Source: Eubacteriaceae bacterium (GTDB lineage: Bacteria > Bacillota > Clostridia > Eubacteriales > Alkalibacteraceae). From it: 57,988 bases of DNA. Positions within the stretch are counted from its first letter, which is position 1; every line of letters starts with the position of its first letter. Where the stretch lies: the NCBI GenBank assembly GCA_003446375.1, contig DMAW01000059.1, forward strand, positions 1 to 57,988, written 5' to 3'. The position numbers and the translations under genes are program-made. The notes beneath the pieces are model-generated. The model was not told the origin of the DNA. It saw only the letters and a program-made list of their open reading frames with translations, and ran no database searches. Below are positions 1-9,000 of this stretch, one piece after another.

Positions 1-22
1 AAAACACCTGTCTAGGTGTTTT
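1..22. terminator. Stem-loop terminator at the left edge, beyond murC
   Basis: A perfect 9-bp stem (1-9 with 14-22) closes a 4-base loop and is followed on the plus strand by GTTTTA. It lies just past the stop codon of the minus-strand murC, so it can end murC transcription. It could also serve a plus-strand gene to the left of the window. Confidence 0.6.
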
Positions 23-37
23 GTTTTATATGGGATT

Positions 38-1450
38 CTATTTGAATTTTATTTTAAGCTTTTCTGCAATATCATAGGCCGCTTTGTTTATAGTTCCGGC
101 GCCGGCTACGAGAATAAAATCTCCTGGGTTGGCTATTGATGAAACGTGGTCAGATATTTCTTCGAAATCGCTTATATGCACTGCTTTGCTTAGATGACTT
201 TTATTTATCGCATTGGCTAAATCTTCATTTCTTATAGGCCATTTGTTTTTCTCTCTAGCCGCATAAATATCGGTTGTAACTACATAGTCTGCACCGCTTA
301 ATGCATTGCTAAGTTCATTGAAAAAATAATGAGTTCTAGAAAAAGTATGAGGCTGAAATATAACTATCAATCTTTTAGGTTTATAATTTTTACATGCTTC
401 TATAGTCACCTTAAGTTCTGTAGGATGATGAGCATAATCTTCGACTACGGTTATGCCATTAATTTCACCCCTTGGCTCAAAACGTCGACCGGCTCCGGTA
501 AAATTCTTGAGGCTTTCTGAAAGGCTTTCGATGGGAACGTCGCAAATATCGGCACAGGCTATTGCGGCGAGGGAGTTTAAAACATTGTGCTCGCCCGGGA
601 TAGAAAGAGTGAAGCGAGATAGGAAAGATCCTTTCTTGTATACATCGAAAGAAGGTTTTCCATAATTGTCATAAGAAATATTCATTCCACGATAATCATT
701 GTTTTTATTTAAACCTGTAGTGACCACATTGCACTTAAGATCCGAACAGATGTCTAGAATATCATCGCTGTCCCCATTGGCGATAAGGTATCCGTCCGGA
801 GGAATAATAGAAGCAAAATTTTTAAATGATTCTTTAACTTGTGTTAAGCTTTGAAAATAATCGACGTGGTCAAGCTCGATATTTAAGATTATACCGATTT
901 TATGGCTTGATTTTAGAAAGCTATCAACATACTCGCAGGCTTCGGTAACAAAAAAATCGCTTTTTCCTACTCGGTAATTCCCATTTATTGCGGGAACGAC
1001 TCCGCCTACGCTAACAGTGGGATCAAGACCTGAAGTGTAGAGTATAGAGGCAATCAAAGAAGATGTAGTGGTCTTTCCGTGTGTACCTGCAACTGCGATT
1101 GTCATATCATATGCTTTTGTCAATAGTCCTAAAAAGTCACTTCTTTCAAGCATGGGAATGCTCAGATCCCGACCTTTTTTAAGCTCAGGATTTTCGTCGT
1201 CAATAGCTGCAGTATATACGATGAGACTGCATGTAAAGTCAACATTGTCCGAATGGTGGCCGATGAAGACATCTGCACCTGCTTGAACTAGTCTGTCCGT
1301 ATATGAAGAGCTCTGCATATCTGAGCCGGTTACATTTATACCATTTTCGATAAGTATGGATGCAAGTCCGCTCATGCTTGAACCTCCTATGCCTACGAAA
1401 TGGACTTTATTTAGTTTTATGGAAAGGATTTTTTCAAGTTCTTGTTTCAA
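38..1450 (-). CDS. murC: UDP-N-acetylmuramate--L-alanine ligase
   Basis: MurC adds L-alanine to UDP-N-acetylmuramic acid with ATP, the first amino-acid step of cytoplasmic peptidoglycan precursor synthesis. The 470-residue length is normal for the family. The N-terminal Rossmann-type domain carries GIGG at residues 20-23. The central Mur ligase domain has the ATP-binding GTHGKTT at 122-128, followed by the C-terminal ligase domain. The start is a TTG at 1450 with a GAGG ribosome site about 8 bases upstream. A promoter-like TTGATT, 17 bases, TATAAG lies upstream on the minus strand. It stands alone on the minus strand, divergent from purR. In bacilli murC is elsewhere, but purR next to murC is seen in several Clostridia. 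Confidence 0.96.
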   Translation of the reverse strand: MKQELEKILSIKLNKVHFVGIGGSSMSGLASILIENGINVTGSDMQSSSYTDRLVQAGADVFIGHHSDNVDFTCSLIVYTAAIDDENPELKKGRDLSIPMLERSDFLGLLTKAYDMTIAVAGTHGKTTTSSLIASILYTSGLDPTVSVGGVVPAINGNYRVGKSDFFVTEACEYVDSFLKSSHKIGIILNIELDHVDYFQSLTQVKESFKNFASIIPPDGYLIANGDSDDILDICSDLKCNVVTTGLNKNNDYRGMNISYDNYGKPSFDVYKKGSFLSRFTLSIPGEHNVLNSLAAIACADICDVPIESLSESLKNFTGAGRRFEPRGEINGITVVEDYAHHPTELKVTIEACKNYKPKRLIVIFQPHTFSRTHYFFNELSNALSGADYVVTTDIYAAREKNKWPIRNEDLANAINKSHLSKAVHISDFEEISDHVSSIANPGDFILVAGAGTINKAAYDIAEKLKIKFK

Positions 1451-1576
1451 TTAGATATACCTCACTTATAATATAATAGCTGACTAAAATCAACATCTGA
1501 AGATATTATATCATACAGGCTATGTTTTGAATCTGTGAGAATAAAAAATCAATAAAATAAAATTGTTAAATATTCA

Positions 1577-1605
1577 TTGAATTTTCGGTTAAATATGAAT
1601 AAAAT
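1577..1605 (+). promoter_or_regulatory. Likely purR promoter with a PurBox-like site
   Basis: TTGAAT (1577-1582), a 17-base spacer and TAAAAT (1600-1605) form a good vegetative promoter 66 bases before purR. Read on the minus strand, the spacer contains AACCGAAAATT, one base off the CCGAAC core known for Bacillus/Lactococcus PurR sites. Autoregulation is therefore possible but rests on a single imperfect box. Confidence 0.45.
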
Positions 1606-1670
1606 TAAAAAAGAGAAAGCTAATATTCGTGTTTAGCTTAATTTATAAATTGATCTTATGAGGTGCGAAA

Positions 1671-2492
1671 TTGGAAAAATACAAACGAAATGAAAGGATT
1701 GGAGCCATAATTAAGATATTGGCGGACAATCCCAACAAAGTCATAACCTATAATTTCTTTAGTGAAAGGTTTTATGCAGCAAAGTCAAGCATAAGTGAAG
1801 ATGTTCTTGTAGTTAAAAAAATCATAGAGAACCTGGAAATGGGAAAGATAGAGACTGTTGCCGGAGCTGCAGGTGGTGTAAAATATGTGCCGGAGATGGC
1901 TGAGGAGGATACGCGGCGATTTTTAAAAGAAGTTTGTGAAAAGCTCATGGATAAAGAAAGAATAATTCCAGGTGGATTTTTATATTATACAGACATAATC
2001 TATATGCCGGATATCGTAGATAAGCTCGGCAGGATAATTGCCAGCAGATATCTGCATGAAAAGATAGACTATGTCGTAACCATGGAAACTAAAGGAATAC
2101 CAGTGGCGCTTATGACGGCTAAGTATTTAAATCTTCCCTTGGTAATAGTCAGAAGACAAAGCAAGGTCACGGAAGGGACTACAGTCACGATTAACTACGT
2201 TTCGGGAAGCAGTTCGAAAATCAGCACCATGTCTTTGTCGAAGCGAGCCATGAAAACAGGAGCTAAAGTGATAATAGTTGACGACTTTATGAAGGGTGGA
2301 GGGACGGCCATGGGTATTGTCAACATGATGAAGGAGTTTGAAGCTGAGGTAAAAGGCATATCCGTGTTGTTGGCTAAAAAGGAACCTGAAAAGAAACTAG
2401 TGGATAAATTCCATCCATTGATGATGATTGAAAAGCTTGATTCTGCAAGTGGAGAGATAAATATTTACCCATTTGACAAAATCAAGGACTAA
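1671..2492 (+). CDS. purR: Purine operon repressor PurR
   Basis: PurR is a PRPP-responsive DNA-binding regulator of purine genes in Gram-positive bacteria. The 273 residues show the known two-part build: an N-terminal winged-helix domain (about 1-75) and a phosphoribosyltransferase-like domain (about 80-273). The latter carries the PRPP-binding signature VIIVDDFMKGGGTA at about residues 200-213. The start is TTG at 1671 behind GAGGTG. In B. subtilis purR also precedes spoVG, with yabJ between them; yabJ is missing here. The de novo purine operon lies 14 kb downstream, and a CGAACATT-like box overlaps its promoter, so PurR probably controls it. Confidence 0.93.
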   Translation: MEKYKRNERIGAIIKILADNPNKVITYNFFSERFYAAKSSISEDVLVVKKIIENLEMGKIETVAGAAGGVKYVPEMAEEDTRRFLKEVCEKLMDKERIIPGGFLYYTDIIYMPDIVDKLGRIIASRYLHEKIDYVVTMETKGIPVALMTAKYLNLPLVIVRRQSKVTEGTTVTINYVSGSSSKISTMSLSKRAMKTGAKVIIVDDFMKGGGTAMGIVNMMKEFEAEVKGISVLLAKKEPEKKLVDKFHPLMMIEKLDSASGEINIYPFDKIKD

Positions 2493-2568
2493 AGATGACG
2501 CTAGAGCCTTTAAATCTAAAAAAAATTAAAAAAATTAAAAAAAATACTAAAAAAAAGGGAAACTCCTA

Positions 2569-2574
2569 TATAAT
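2569..2574 (+). promoter_or_regulatory. Probable -10 box of spoVG
   Basis: A perfect TATAAT at 2569-2574 lies 60 bases upstream of spoVG, behind a long A-rich tract (about 2518-2557) that could act as an UP-like element. No convincing -35 hexamer is visible. The sigma-H-type elements known from B. subtilis spoVG are not evident. Confidence 0.4.
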
Positions 2575-2634
2575 AGATAATATAACAGAATCAATGTCAA
2601 TCAATGTCTTATAACTAAGGGGGAGGCTAAAAAG

Positions 2635-2925
2635 ATGCAAATCACAGATGTTAGGGTTAGAAAGATCTCGAAGGAAGGCAAGATGAAAGCGATTGTATCA
2701 GTTACCTTTGACGATCAATTTGTCGTTCACGACATCAAAATCATCGAAGGACAAAACGGTTTGTTCATTGCAATGCCAAGCAGAAAGACTCCGGACGGAG
2801 AATTCAAGGACATAGCTCATCCGATAAACATGGATACCAGGACTCAAATCCAGGATGCAGTTCTTGAGAAATACACAGCGGTTTTAGAAGAACAGGATGA
2901 CATTGATGAAGAAAGTGAAATTTAG
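2635..2925 (+). CDS. spoVG: SpoVG family RNA/DNA-binding regulator
   Basis: SpoVG proteins are small nucleic-acid-binding regulators that affect septation, cell envelope and virulence gene expression; they occur in spore formers and non-spore formers alike. The 96-residue product begins MQITDVRVRKI, the hallmark SpoVG opening, and keeps the FVVHDIKIIEG and FIAMPSRK segments. The tail is acidic. A strong GGGGGAGG ribosome site stands 8 bases before ATG 2635. It sits alone between purR and glmU, as in B. subtilis, and ends in its own terminator. Its presence is not evidence of sporulation. Confidence 0.96.
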   Translation: MQITDVRVRKISKEGKMKAIVSVTFDDQFVVHDIKIIEGQNGLFIAMPSRKTPDGEFKDIAHPINMDTRTQIQDAVLEKYTAVLEEQDDIDEESEI

Positions 2926-2939
2926 AATAAGTTTAAATC

Positions 2940-2966
2940 AAAGGGATTGAGCAATCCCTTTTTTTA
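2940..2966 (+). terminator. Intrinsic terminator after spoVG
   Basis: A 9-bp perfect stem (2940-2948 with 2953-2961), a GAGC loop and a T-rich tail follow the spoVG stop by about 15 bases. Confidence 0.9.
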
Positions 2967-2994
2967 TTTACCCCGAAATTTTAGGCTTTTAGTG

Positions 2995-3023
2995 TATACA
3001 AAAACCAAATTAAAGCATATAAT
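2995..3023 (+). promoter_or_regulatory. Likely glmU-prs promoter
   Basis: TATACA (2995-3000), a 17-base spacer and TATAAT (3018-3023) lie 41 bases before the glmU start and after the spoVG terminator. Confidence 0.5.
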
Positions 3024-3063
3024 ATTAATGCAAGTGATATAAACTTTTACGGAGGTGCATGCA

Positions 3064-4422
3064 ATGGGAAATACCATGGCATTGATTTTAGCCGCAGGAA
3101 AAGGTACCAGGATGAAGTCCGAGATTCCAAAAGTGCTTCATAAGGTAGCCGGTAAGCATATGATAAAACACGTTGTTGAAAGTTGCTGGAAAGCTCAAGC
3201 AAATGATATATATGCTATCGTTGGACATAAAAAAGAACTAATCAAAGAAACTTTAGGAGAAAAAATTAAATACATAGATCAAGAAAAGCAGCTTGGCACG
3301 GGACATGCGGTGATGACAGCTTCAGATTACCTTCCGAATGACGAGACAAATGTCCTTGTACTGGTCGGGGATGCGCCGCTTATAAAAGGTGAAACTTTGC
3401 AAAATCTGATATCAAGCCACGAAGAAAAAGGAAATAGCGCAACTGTATTAACTGCCAATATGGATAATCCACAAGGATATGGCAGGATCATCAAGGATCA
3501 ATCAGGAAGATTGATGAAGATTGTAGAGCAAAAGGATGCAAATGAAGAAGAACAAAAGATAAAGGAAATAAATTCAGGGATGTATTGCTTTAAAAGCGAC
3601 GATTTAATAAAGGCATTGAGAAGGCTTGACAATGACAATGTCCAAAAGGAATACTATCTTACGGATATTATTGAAATCATGAATTTAGCAGGCCTTAAGA
3701 CAGGAACTTTCGTAACAGGAGAAGAAGACATAAAAGCTGTGAATTCCAAGGTGGAACTGGCGCAGGTTGAAAAGATAATGCGCAGGATGATAAATGAAAA
3801 GCATATGAATAACGGTGTGACATTTGTCGATCCTGAAAACACATATATTCAAGATGAAGTCGTAATAGAGAGAGATACTGTAATATACCCTGGATGCATT
3901 ATTGAAGGAATGAGCAAGATAGGTTCCGGTTGCGAAATACTGGAGAATTCCAAAATATCTGACTGTATAATAGGTGATAATGTAAAAATACAAAGCTCTA
4001 CGCTGGTAGAAAGCAAAGTTGGAAACAACACTAAAATTGGACCGTATGCTTATGTAAGGCCAGGCTGTGAAATAGGTCAAAACGCAAAGATAGGGGATTT
4101 TGTCGAATTTAAAAATGTTAAATTCGGGGATGGATCCAAGGCGTCGCACTTGACTTATGTAGGGGACGGCGTGGTAGGCAATAATGTAAATCTAGGATGT
4201 GGAGTAGTATTTGTAAACTACGACGGAAAGCAAAAGCATCAGACAGTTGTGGAAGATGATGCATTTGTAGGCTGCAACACCAACCTTATTGCTCCGGTAA
4301 CTGTTAAGAAGGGTTCTTATATAGCTGCAGGCTCTACAATTACGGAAACAGTGCCTGAAGATAGCTTGGCGATAGCAAGATGCAGGCAAGTAAATAAAGA
4401 AGGATATTTATTAAATAAATAA
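3064..4422 (+). CDS. glmU: Bifunctional N-acetylglucosamine-1-phosphate uridyltransferase / glucosamine-1-phosphate acetyltransferase
   Basis: GlmU acetylates glucosamine-1-phosphate and then couples it to UTP, giving UDP-GlcNAc for peptidoglycan and teichoic acid. The N-terminal pyrophosphorylase half carries LAAGKGTRM (about residues 9-17) and GTGHAVM. The C-terminal third is a left-handed beta-helix of hexapeptide repeats with the acetyltransferase segment around YVGDGVVGNNVNLGCG. I place the start at ATG 3064, because GGAGG at 3051-3055 is 8 bases upstream. A GTG at 3055 in the same frame would overlap that site. The protein is then 452 residues, normal for GlmU. prs follows 37 bases downstream, as in Bacillus. 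Confidence 0.96.
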   Translation: MGNTMALILAAGKGTRMKSEIPKVLHKVAGKHMIKHVVESCWKAQANDIYAIVGHKKELIKETLGEKIKYIDQEKQLGTGHAVMTASDYLPNDETNVLVLVGDAPLIKGETLQNLISSHEEKGNSATVLTANMDNPQGYGRIIKDQSGRLMKIVEQKDANEEEQKIKEINSGMYCFKSDDLIKALRRLDNDNVQKEYYLTDIIEIMNLAGLKTGTFVTGEEDIKAVNSKVELAQVEKIMRRMINEKHMNNGVTFVDPENTYIQDEVVIERDTVIYPGCIIEGMSKIGSGCEILENSKISDCIIGDNVKIQSSTLVESKVGNNTKIGPYAYVRPGCEIGQNAKIGDFVEFKNVKFGDGSKASHLTYVGDGVVGNNVNLGCGVVFVNYDGKQKHQTVVEDDAFVGCNTNLIAPVTVKKGSYIAAGSTITETVPEDSLAIARCRQVNKEGYLLNK

Positions 4423-4459
4423 TCATATATAGTTATAATTTTAGGAGGAGAAGGAATAA

Positions 4460-5407
4460 ATGGATGGTAAGTTTCAAGAAATGAAGATCATTGCTGGAAA
4501 TTCAAACATTAAGCTGGCAGAGGAGATAGCAGAGATATTGGGAATACCTCTTACGGAATCAACAGTCGGAACTTTCAGTGATGGGGAGATCTCGGTAAAT
4601 GTCACCGAAACAGTGAGGGGATCGGATGTGTTTGTCATCCAGTCAACTTCTAATCCGGTAAACAACAATCTTATGGAGCTTCTGATTATCATCGATGCTA
4701 TGAAAAGAGCATCGGCGGGAAGAATAAATGCAGTTATACCTTACTATGGATATGGTAGACAGGACAGAAAGGCGAAGTCAAGAGACCCCATAACCGCCAA
4801 ACTTGTTGCTGATCTTATAACTGTCGCCGGAGCTGACAGAGTAATTACAATGGATCTTCATGCTACGCAGATACAAGGATTTTTCGACATGCCTGTAGAC
4901 CATATGCTTGGACTTCCGATAATAGCGGATTACTATAAATCTTTGAACATAAAAGATATGGTGGTAGTATCTCCTGATGCAGGAAGCGTTCCCAGATCTA
5001 GAAAACTTGCGCAGCTTTTAGAAGCACCGTTAGCGATCATAGATAAAAGAAGACCCAAAGCAAATGTTTCTGAAGTTATGAATATTATCGGGGATGTTAA
5101 CGGCAAGAACTGTATCTTGGCTGATGACATGATAGATACGGCAGGAACCATATGCAATGGTGCCAACGCATTGGCTCAGATGGGTGCGAAGAACGTCTAT
5201 GCAGCCTGCACTCATGGCGTCTTGTCAGGACCTGCGCATGAAAGGATAGAGCAATCAGCTATAAAAGAGCTAGTAGCTCTTAATACCATCCATATCCCGG
5301 AGGGAAAATGTTTGGATAAATACAAGATACTATCTGTAGGGCCGCTGTTTGCAAGCGCTATTGAAAGAGTTCACAAGGGAGAATCCCTAAGCTCGTTGTT
5401 TGACTAA
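4460..5407 (+). CDS. prs: Ribose-phosphate pyrophosphokinase (PRPP synthetase)
   Basis: Prs makes phosphoribosyl pyrophosphate from ribose-5-phosphate and ATP, the precursor of purines, pyrimidines, histidine and NAD. The 315 residues match the family length. Visible signatures are the flexible-loop segment around RQDRKAKSRDP, the metal-binding VITMDLHATQIQGFF and the ribose-phosphate loop ILADDMIDTAGT. An AGGAGG site precedes ATG 4460. It is co-transcribed with glmU and followed by a terminator. PRPP also signals to PurR, whose gene is 2 kb upstream. The ctc/rplY gene that follows prs in Bacillus is absent. Confidence 0.97.
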   Translation: MDGKFQEMKIIAGNSNIKLAEEIAEILGIPLTESTVGTFSDGEISVNVTETVRGSDVFVIQSTSNPVNNNLMELLIIIDAMKRASAGRINAVIPYYGYGRQDRKAKSRDPITAKLVADLITVAGADRVITMDLHATQIQGFFDMPVDHMLGLPIIADYYKSLNIKDMVVVSPDAGSVPRSRKLAQLLEAPLAIIDKRRPKANVSEVMNIIGDVNGKNCILADDMIDTAGTICNGANALAQMGAKNVYAACTHGVLSGPAHERIEQSAIKELVALNTIHIPEGKCLDKYKILSVGPLFASAIERVHKGESLSSLFD

Positions 5408-5411
5408 AATG

Positions 5412-5450
5412 AATTAAGAGACAAGCGAGCTTGTCTCTTAATTTCTGTTT
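5412..5450 (+). terminator. Intrinsic terminator after prs
   Basis: A 14-bp perfect stem (5412-5425 with 5430-5443), loop CGAG, is followed by TCTGTTT. It lies between prs and pth; pth starts only 23 bases after the stem, so some readthrough into pth is likely. Confidence 0.85.
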
Positions 5451-5465
5451 GAAGTTGGTGATAAT

Positions 5466-6020
5466 ATGAAAGTTGTAATTGGATTGGGCAACCCGGAAAG
5501 AAAGTACGACCTTACTAGACATAACATCGGATTTGAGTTGATAGACTATCTGGCGGAAAAACATCAAGTATCTTTTAAATCAAAGCACAAGGCGCTGATT
5601 GGAGAGTTTCGGCACGCAGGAGAAAAAGTATTGTTGGTAAAGCCCCAGACTTATATGAACTTAAGTGGTGAGTGCGTAAAAGAGATCATAAATTATTATG
5701 GACTTGATACGGAAGATATACTGGTGGCTTATGATGATATAGACTTAGAGCCAGGAAAGATAAGGCTTAGACCGAGAGGAAGTGCTGGAACCCACAACGG
5801 AATGCGCTCCATTATATTTCTCGTTCAAAGAGACGACATACCAAGGCTTAGGATAGGAATTGGAAAACCGGAAGTTGGAGATTTGGCAGCGTATGTTCTG
5901 GGGAAGCTTTCAAAAGAAGATATAGAAGTTATGAAAAAAGCAATTGTGGAAGCAAGCAAAGCTGTAGAGACATATGTTGAAAAGGATGTCCATGCGGCGA
6001 TGAATCTTTACAATAGGTAA
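5466..6020 (+). CDS. pth: Peptidyl-tRNA hydrolase
   Basis: Pth (spoVC in Bacillus) recycles peptidyl-tRNAs that drop off the ribosome. The 184 residues are standard. Family active-site residues are present: Asn10 in GLGNP, His19 in TRHNIGF, and the Asp of YDDIDLEPG, along with the substrate-binding PQTYMNLSG. The start ATG 5466 has a weak GGTGAT ribosome site. It lies between prs and mfd, as in B. subtilis. Confidence 0.96.
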   Translation: MKVVIGLGNPERKYDLTRHNIGFELIDYLAEKHQVSFKSKHKALIGEFRHAGEKVLLVKPQTYMNLSGECVKEIINYYGLDTEDILVAYDDIDLEPGKIRLRPRGSAGTHNGMRSIIFLVQRDDIPRLRIGIGKPEVGDLAAYVLGKLSKEDIEVMKKAIVEASKAVETYVEKDVHAAMNLYNR

Positions 6021-6048
6021 ATTATAAAAAATAATTAAGTATAAAACC

Positions 6049-6068
6049 GCCCGGACTTAAGTCCGGGC
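6049..6068. repeat. 20-bp perfect palindrome between pth and mfd
   Basis: The two 10-base halves centred between 6058 and 6059 are exact reverse complements (left half GCCCGGACTT). As RNA it would be an 8-bp GC-rich stem with a UUAA loop. No T-tract follows on the plus strand, so it is not a classical plus-strand terminator. On the minus strand it would be followed by GGTTTTAT, but no minus-strand gene is nearby. Possible roles are RNA processing, mRNA end protection or a dimer-binding operator. Confidence 0.6.
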
Positions 6069-6091
6069 CAATACGTCGTGGAGGGATAATT

Positions 6092-9000
6092 TTGAAAGAC
6101 CAAATATTAAACAGCATCAAGAACACCGAGACAGTGCAAGCTCTCCATAGACACTTCAAGGAAGGCATCGAAAGGATAGGTTTGTACAACTGTGAGGACA
6201 ACGTCAAGGCGACCTTAGCAGCTGTTTTGTCTCACGAAAAGCGAAATCATTTGTTCGTGTGCCCGAATGAAATTAAGGCAAAACAATATGTGGAGCTTAT
6301 AAACAGCATCTTAAGAGAAAAAGCCCATTATCTGCCGCCTGAGCCTTATCATTTTTTGTTTTTGGAAAATCACAGCAGAGAAATCAGCAACCAAAGGCTT
6401 GTGGTTTTGAACGAGATAGCCAATAAAAAAGGTAAATTGATAGTAACTACCCCGGAAGCATTGATGAAAAGGATGATCTCAAAAGATCAATTTAAAAAAG
6501 CTAGAGTCAGCCTTAAAGTAGGAGGCCGCATAGAGACAGAAGATTTGATTCAGTCCCTTGAAGTCTTGGGGTTTGAGCGAGTAGAACAAGTCGAAAGAAG
6601 CGGGGAGTTTGCCACAAGAGGAGGTATTTTGGATATATTCGACCCTATAAGCCCAAAGCCTTTCAGGATAGAGATGTTTGATGATGAGATAGATTCCATA
6701 AGGATATTTGACACAGATGATCAAAAATCCATAGAAAAAATTCAACAGGCAAAAATAACGCCTGCTTCAGAATTCATTTTTACCAAATCAGTTAAAGAGA
6801 AGGCGACTGAAAACTGTCTTGATTTTGTGGAAAACTATCTAAAAAGAGAAGTCCACAGCAAGGAAGTTAAAAACAACTTTAAAGAATTAATAGAAAAGAT
6901 TAAGACAGGCACATATAAAAATTTTCAAGTTCTTGCTCCTTGGCAGGATGAAAAACTCAAAAATATAACGGAATGGTTTGATTTAGAAGATAGGATATAC
7001 TTGGATGAAACGAGATCTTTTAGGCAAACTATTGATGAAATAAGCATTCAGTCAAAGCAGGAATTTATAAATTTATTGGAAAAAGGAGAGGCAGTGCCCA
7101 AAAGCTTGGATGTATTGTGTACATCAGACGAGGTGATGGGCAGCTTGGGCAGATTTAAAAGCATAGAGTTTCAAAAACTCCGAAAAGATTTTGATGAATT
7201 TCCTGTCGAGGTTGAATTAGATGCAGCTTCGAGAGAAATATATTCGTTTTATGGGAAAATTGGAGCTTTGGCAGATCAAATAACAGATTGGTTCTCTAGA
7301 GAGTATCATGTCCATATATCATACGAGACAAAAGATCAACTGGATGCCCTTAAAGAAATGCTGAACGCTTATAAAATAGGATTTAGTATAAGTCAAAAGG
7401 AATCCAAGCCTGATCATGGTAGCGTAAACATAATGCAGTCTGCTTTAAATTCTGGATTTGAGCTATATAAAGACAAAGGTGTATGGCTTACTTACGGAGA
7501 AATATTCAAAAAAGAAACGCGAAAGAAAAAAGCGAAAAAGAAAAAAGGCAAAAAAATAGAGTCATTCACCCAGCTGAGAGTCGGAGATTTTATTGTTCAT
7601 GACACCCACGGAATTGGAGTTTATATGGGAATAGAGCAAATTCCTATAGAAGGCATAAAAAAAGACTTTTTGCATCTGAAATATGCTAAGGGAGATAAGC
7701 TTTATATTCCCATAGATCAGATGGATTCCATACAAGTTTATATGAGCTTTGGGGACAAAGAGCCGAGGCTTAGCAGGCTTGACAGCCAGGAATGGAAAAA
7801 GATAAAGACTAGCGCCAAAAAGTCTATAGAAGAACTTGCAAGAGAGCTCATGGAGATATACGCAAAAAGAATGAGCGTAAAAGGGCATAAGTACCCTAAG
7901 GACAATGAGTGGATAAAAGAATTTGAAGAAAAATTTCCATATGAAGAGACCGAAGATCAGCTAAAAGCTATAGCTGAGGTCAAAAGAGACATGGAGTCTG
8001 ACTCGCCGATGGATAGGCTAATATGCGGAGATGTAGGATACGGCAAGACGGAAGTAGCTATAAGAGCAGCTTTTAAAGCTGTGATGGACAGCAAGCAGGT
8101 TGCTGTTTTGGTGCCCACAACAGTACTAGCCCAACAACACTTTAATAATTTTGTTCAACGATTTTCAGACTACCCCATAAAAATAGAGATGCTCTCTAGA
8201 TTCAGAACAAAAAGTCAACAAGACCAGATCATAAAAGATATCAGGAAAAAGAGAGTCGATATTGTGATTGGAACCCACCGGTTACTGTCTAAGGATGTGG
8301 TGTTTGAAGATATGGGCTTGTTAATAATAGATGAAGAACAGAGATTTGGCGTAAAACACAAAGAAAAGATAAAGGCTCTAAAAAGCAATGTAGACGTAAT
8401 GACGCTAACGGCTACACCGATACCTAGAACTTTGCATATGTCCCTGATAGGAGCAAGAGATATGAGCGTTATAGACGAGCCGCCGCACAATAGAACTCCG
8501 GTGCAAACATATGTGATGGAGTATAATGATGTCATAATAAAAGATGCCATCGAAAGAGAAATTTCCAGAGGAGGTCAAGTTTATTATGTATACAACCGGG
8601 TAAAGGGAATAGAGCAGATAGGAGAAAAAATAGCTCAGATGGTGCCGCAGGCCAGAGTAGAAGTAGCCCATGGACAAATGGGAGAGACTAGGCTTGAAAA
8701 TGTCATGATGGATTTTATAGACCATGAGTTTGACGTCTTAGTGTGCACGACCATAATTGAATCAGGGCTTGATATCGCAAGAGCCAATACGATGATAATC
8801 GAAAATGCAGATCAAATGGGTTTGTCACAGCTGTATCAGTTAAGAGGAAGAGTCGGAAGAAGCGATAGGCTCTCATTTGCCTATATAACCTATAAAAAGG
8901 ATAAATCTTTGAACGAAATAGCTGAAAAGCGTTTAAAGGCAATCAAAGATTTTACTGATTTTGGATCTGGTTTTAAAATAGCCATGCGCGACTTGGAAAT

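Noticed and set aside
3685..4149. 154-codon open frame on the minus strand
   Set aside because: Antisense to glmU; Tyr/Phe-rich and without start signals.
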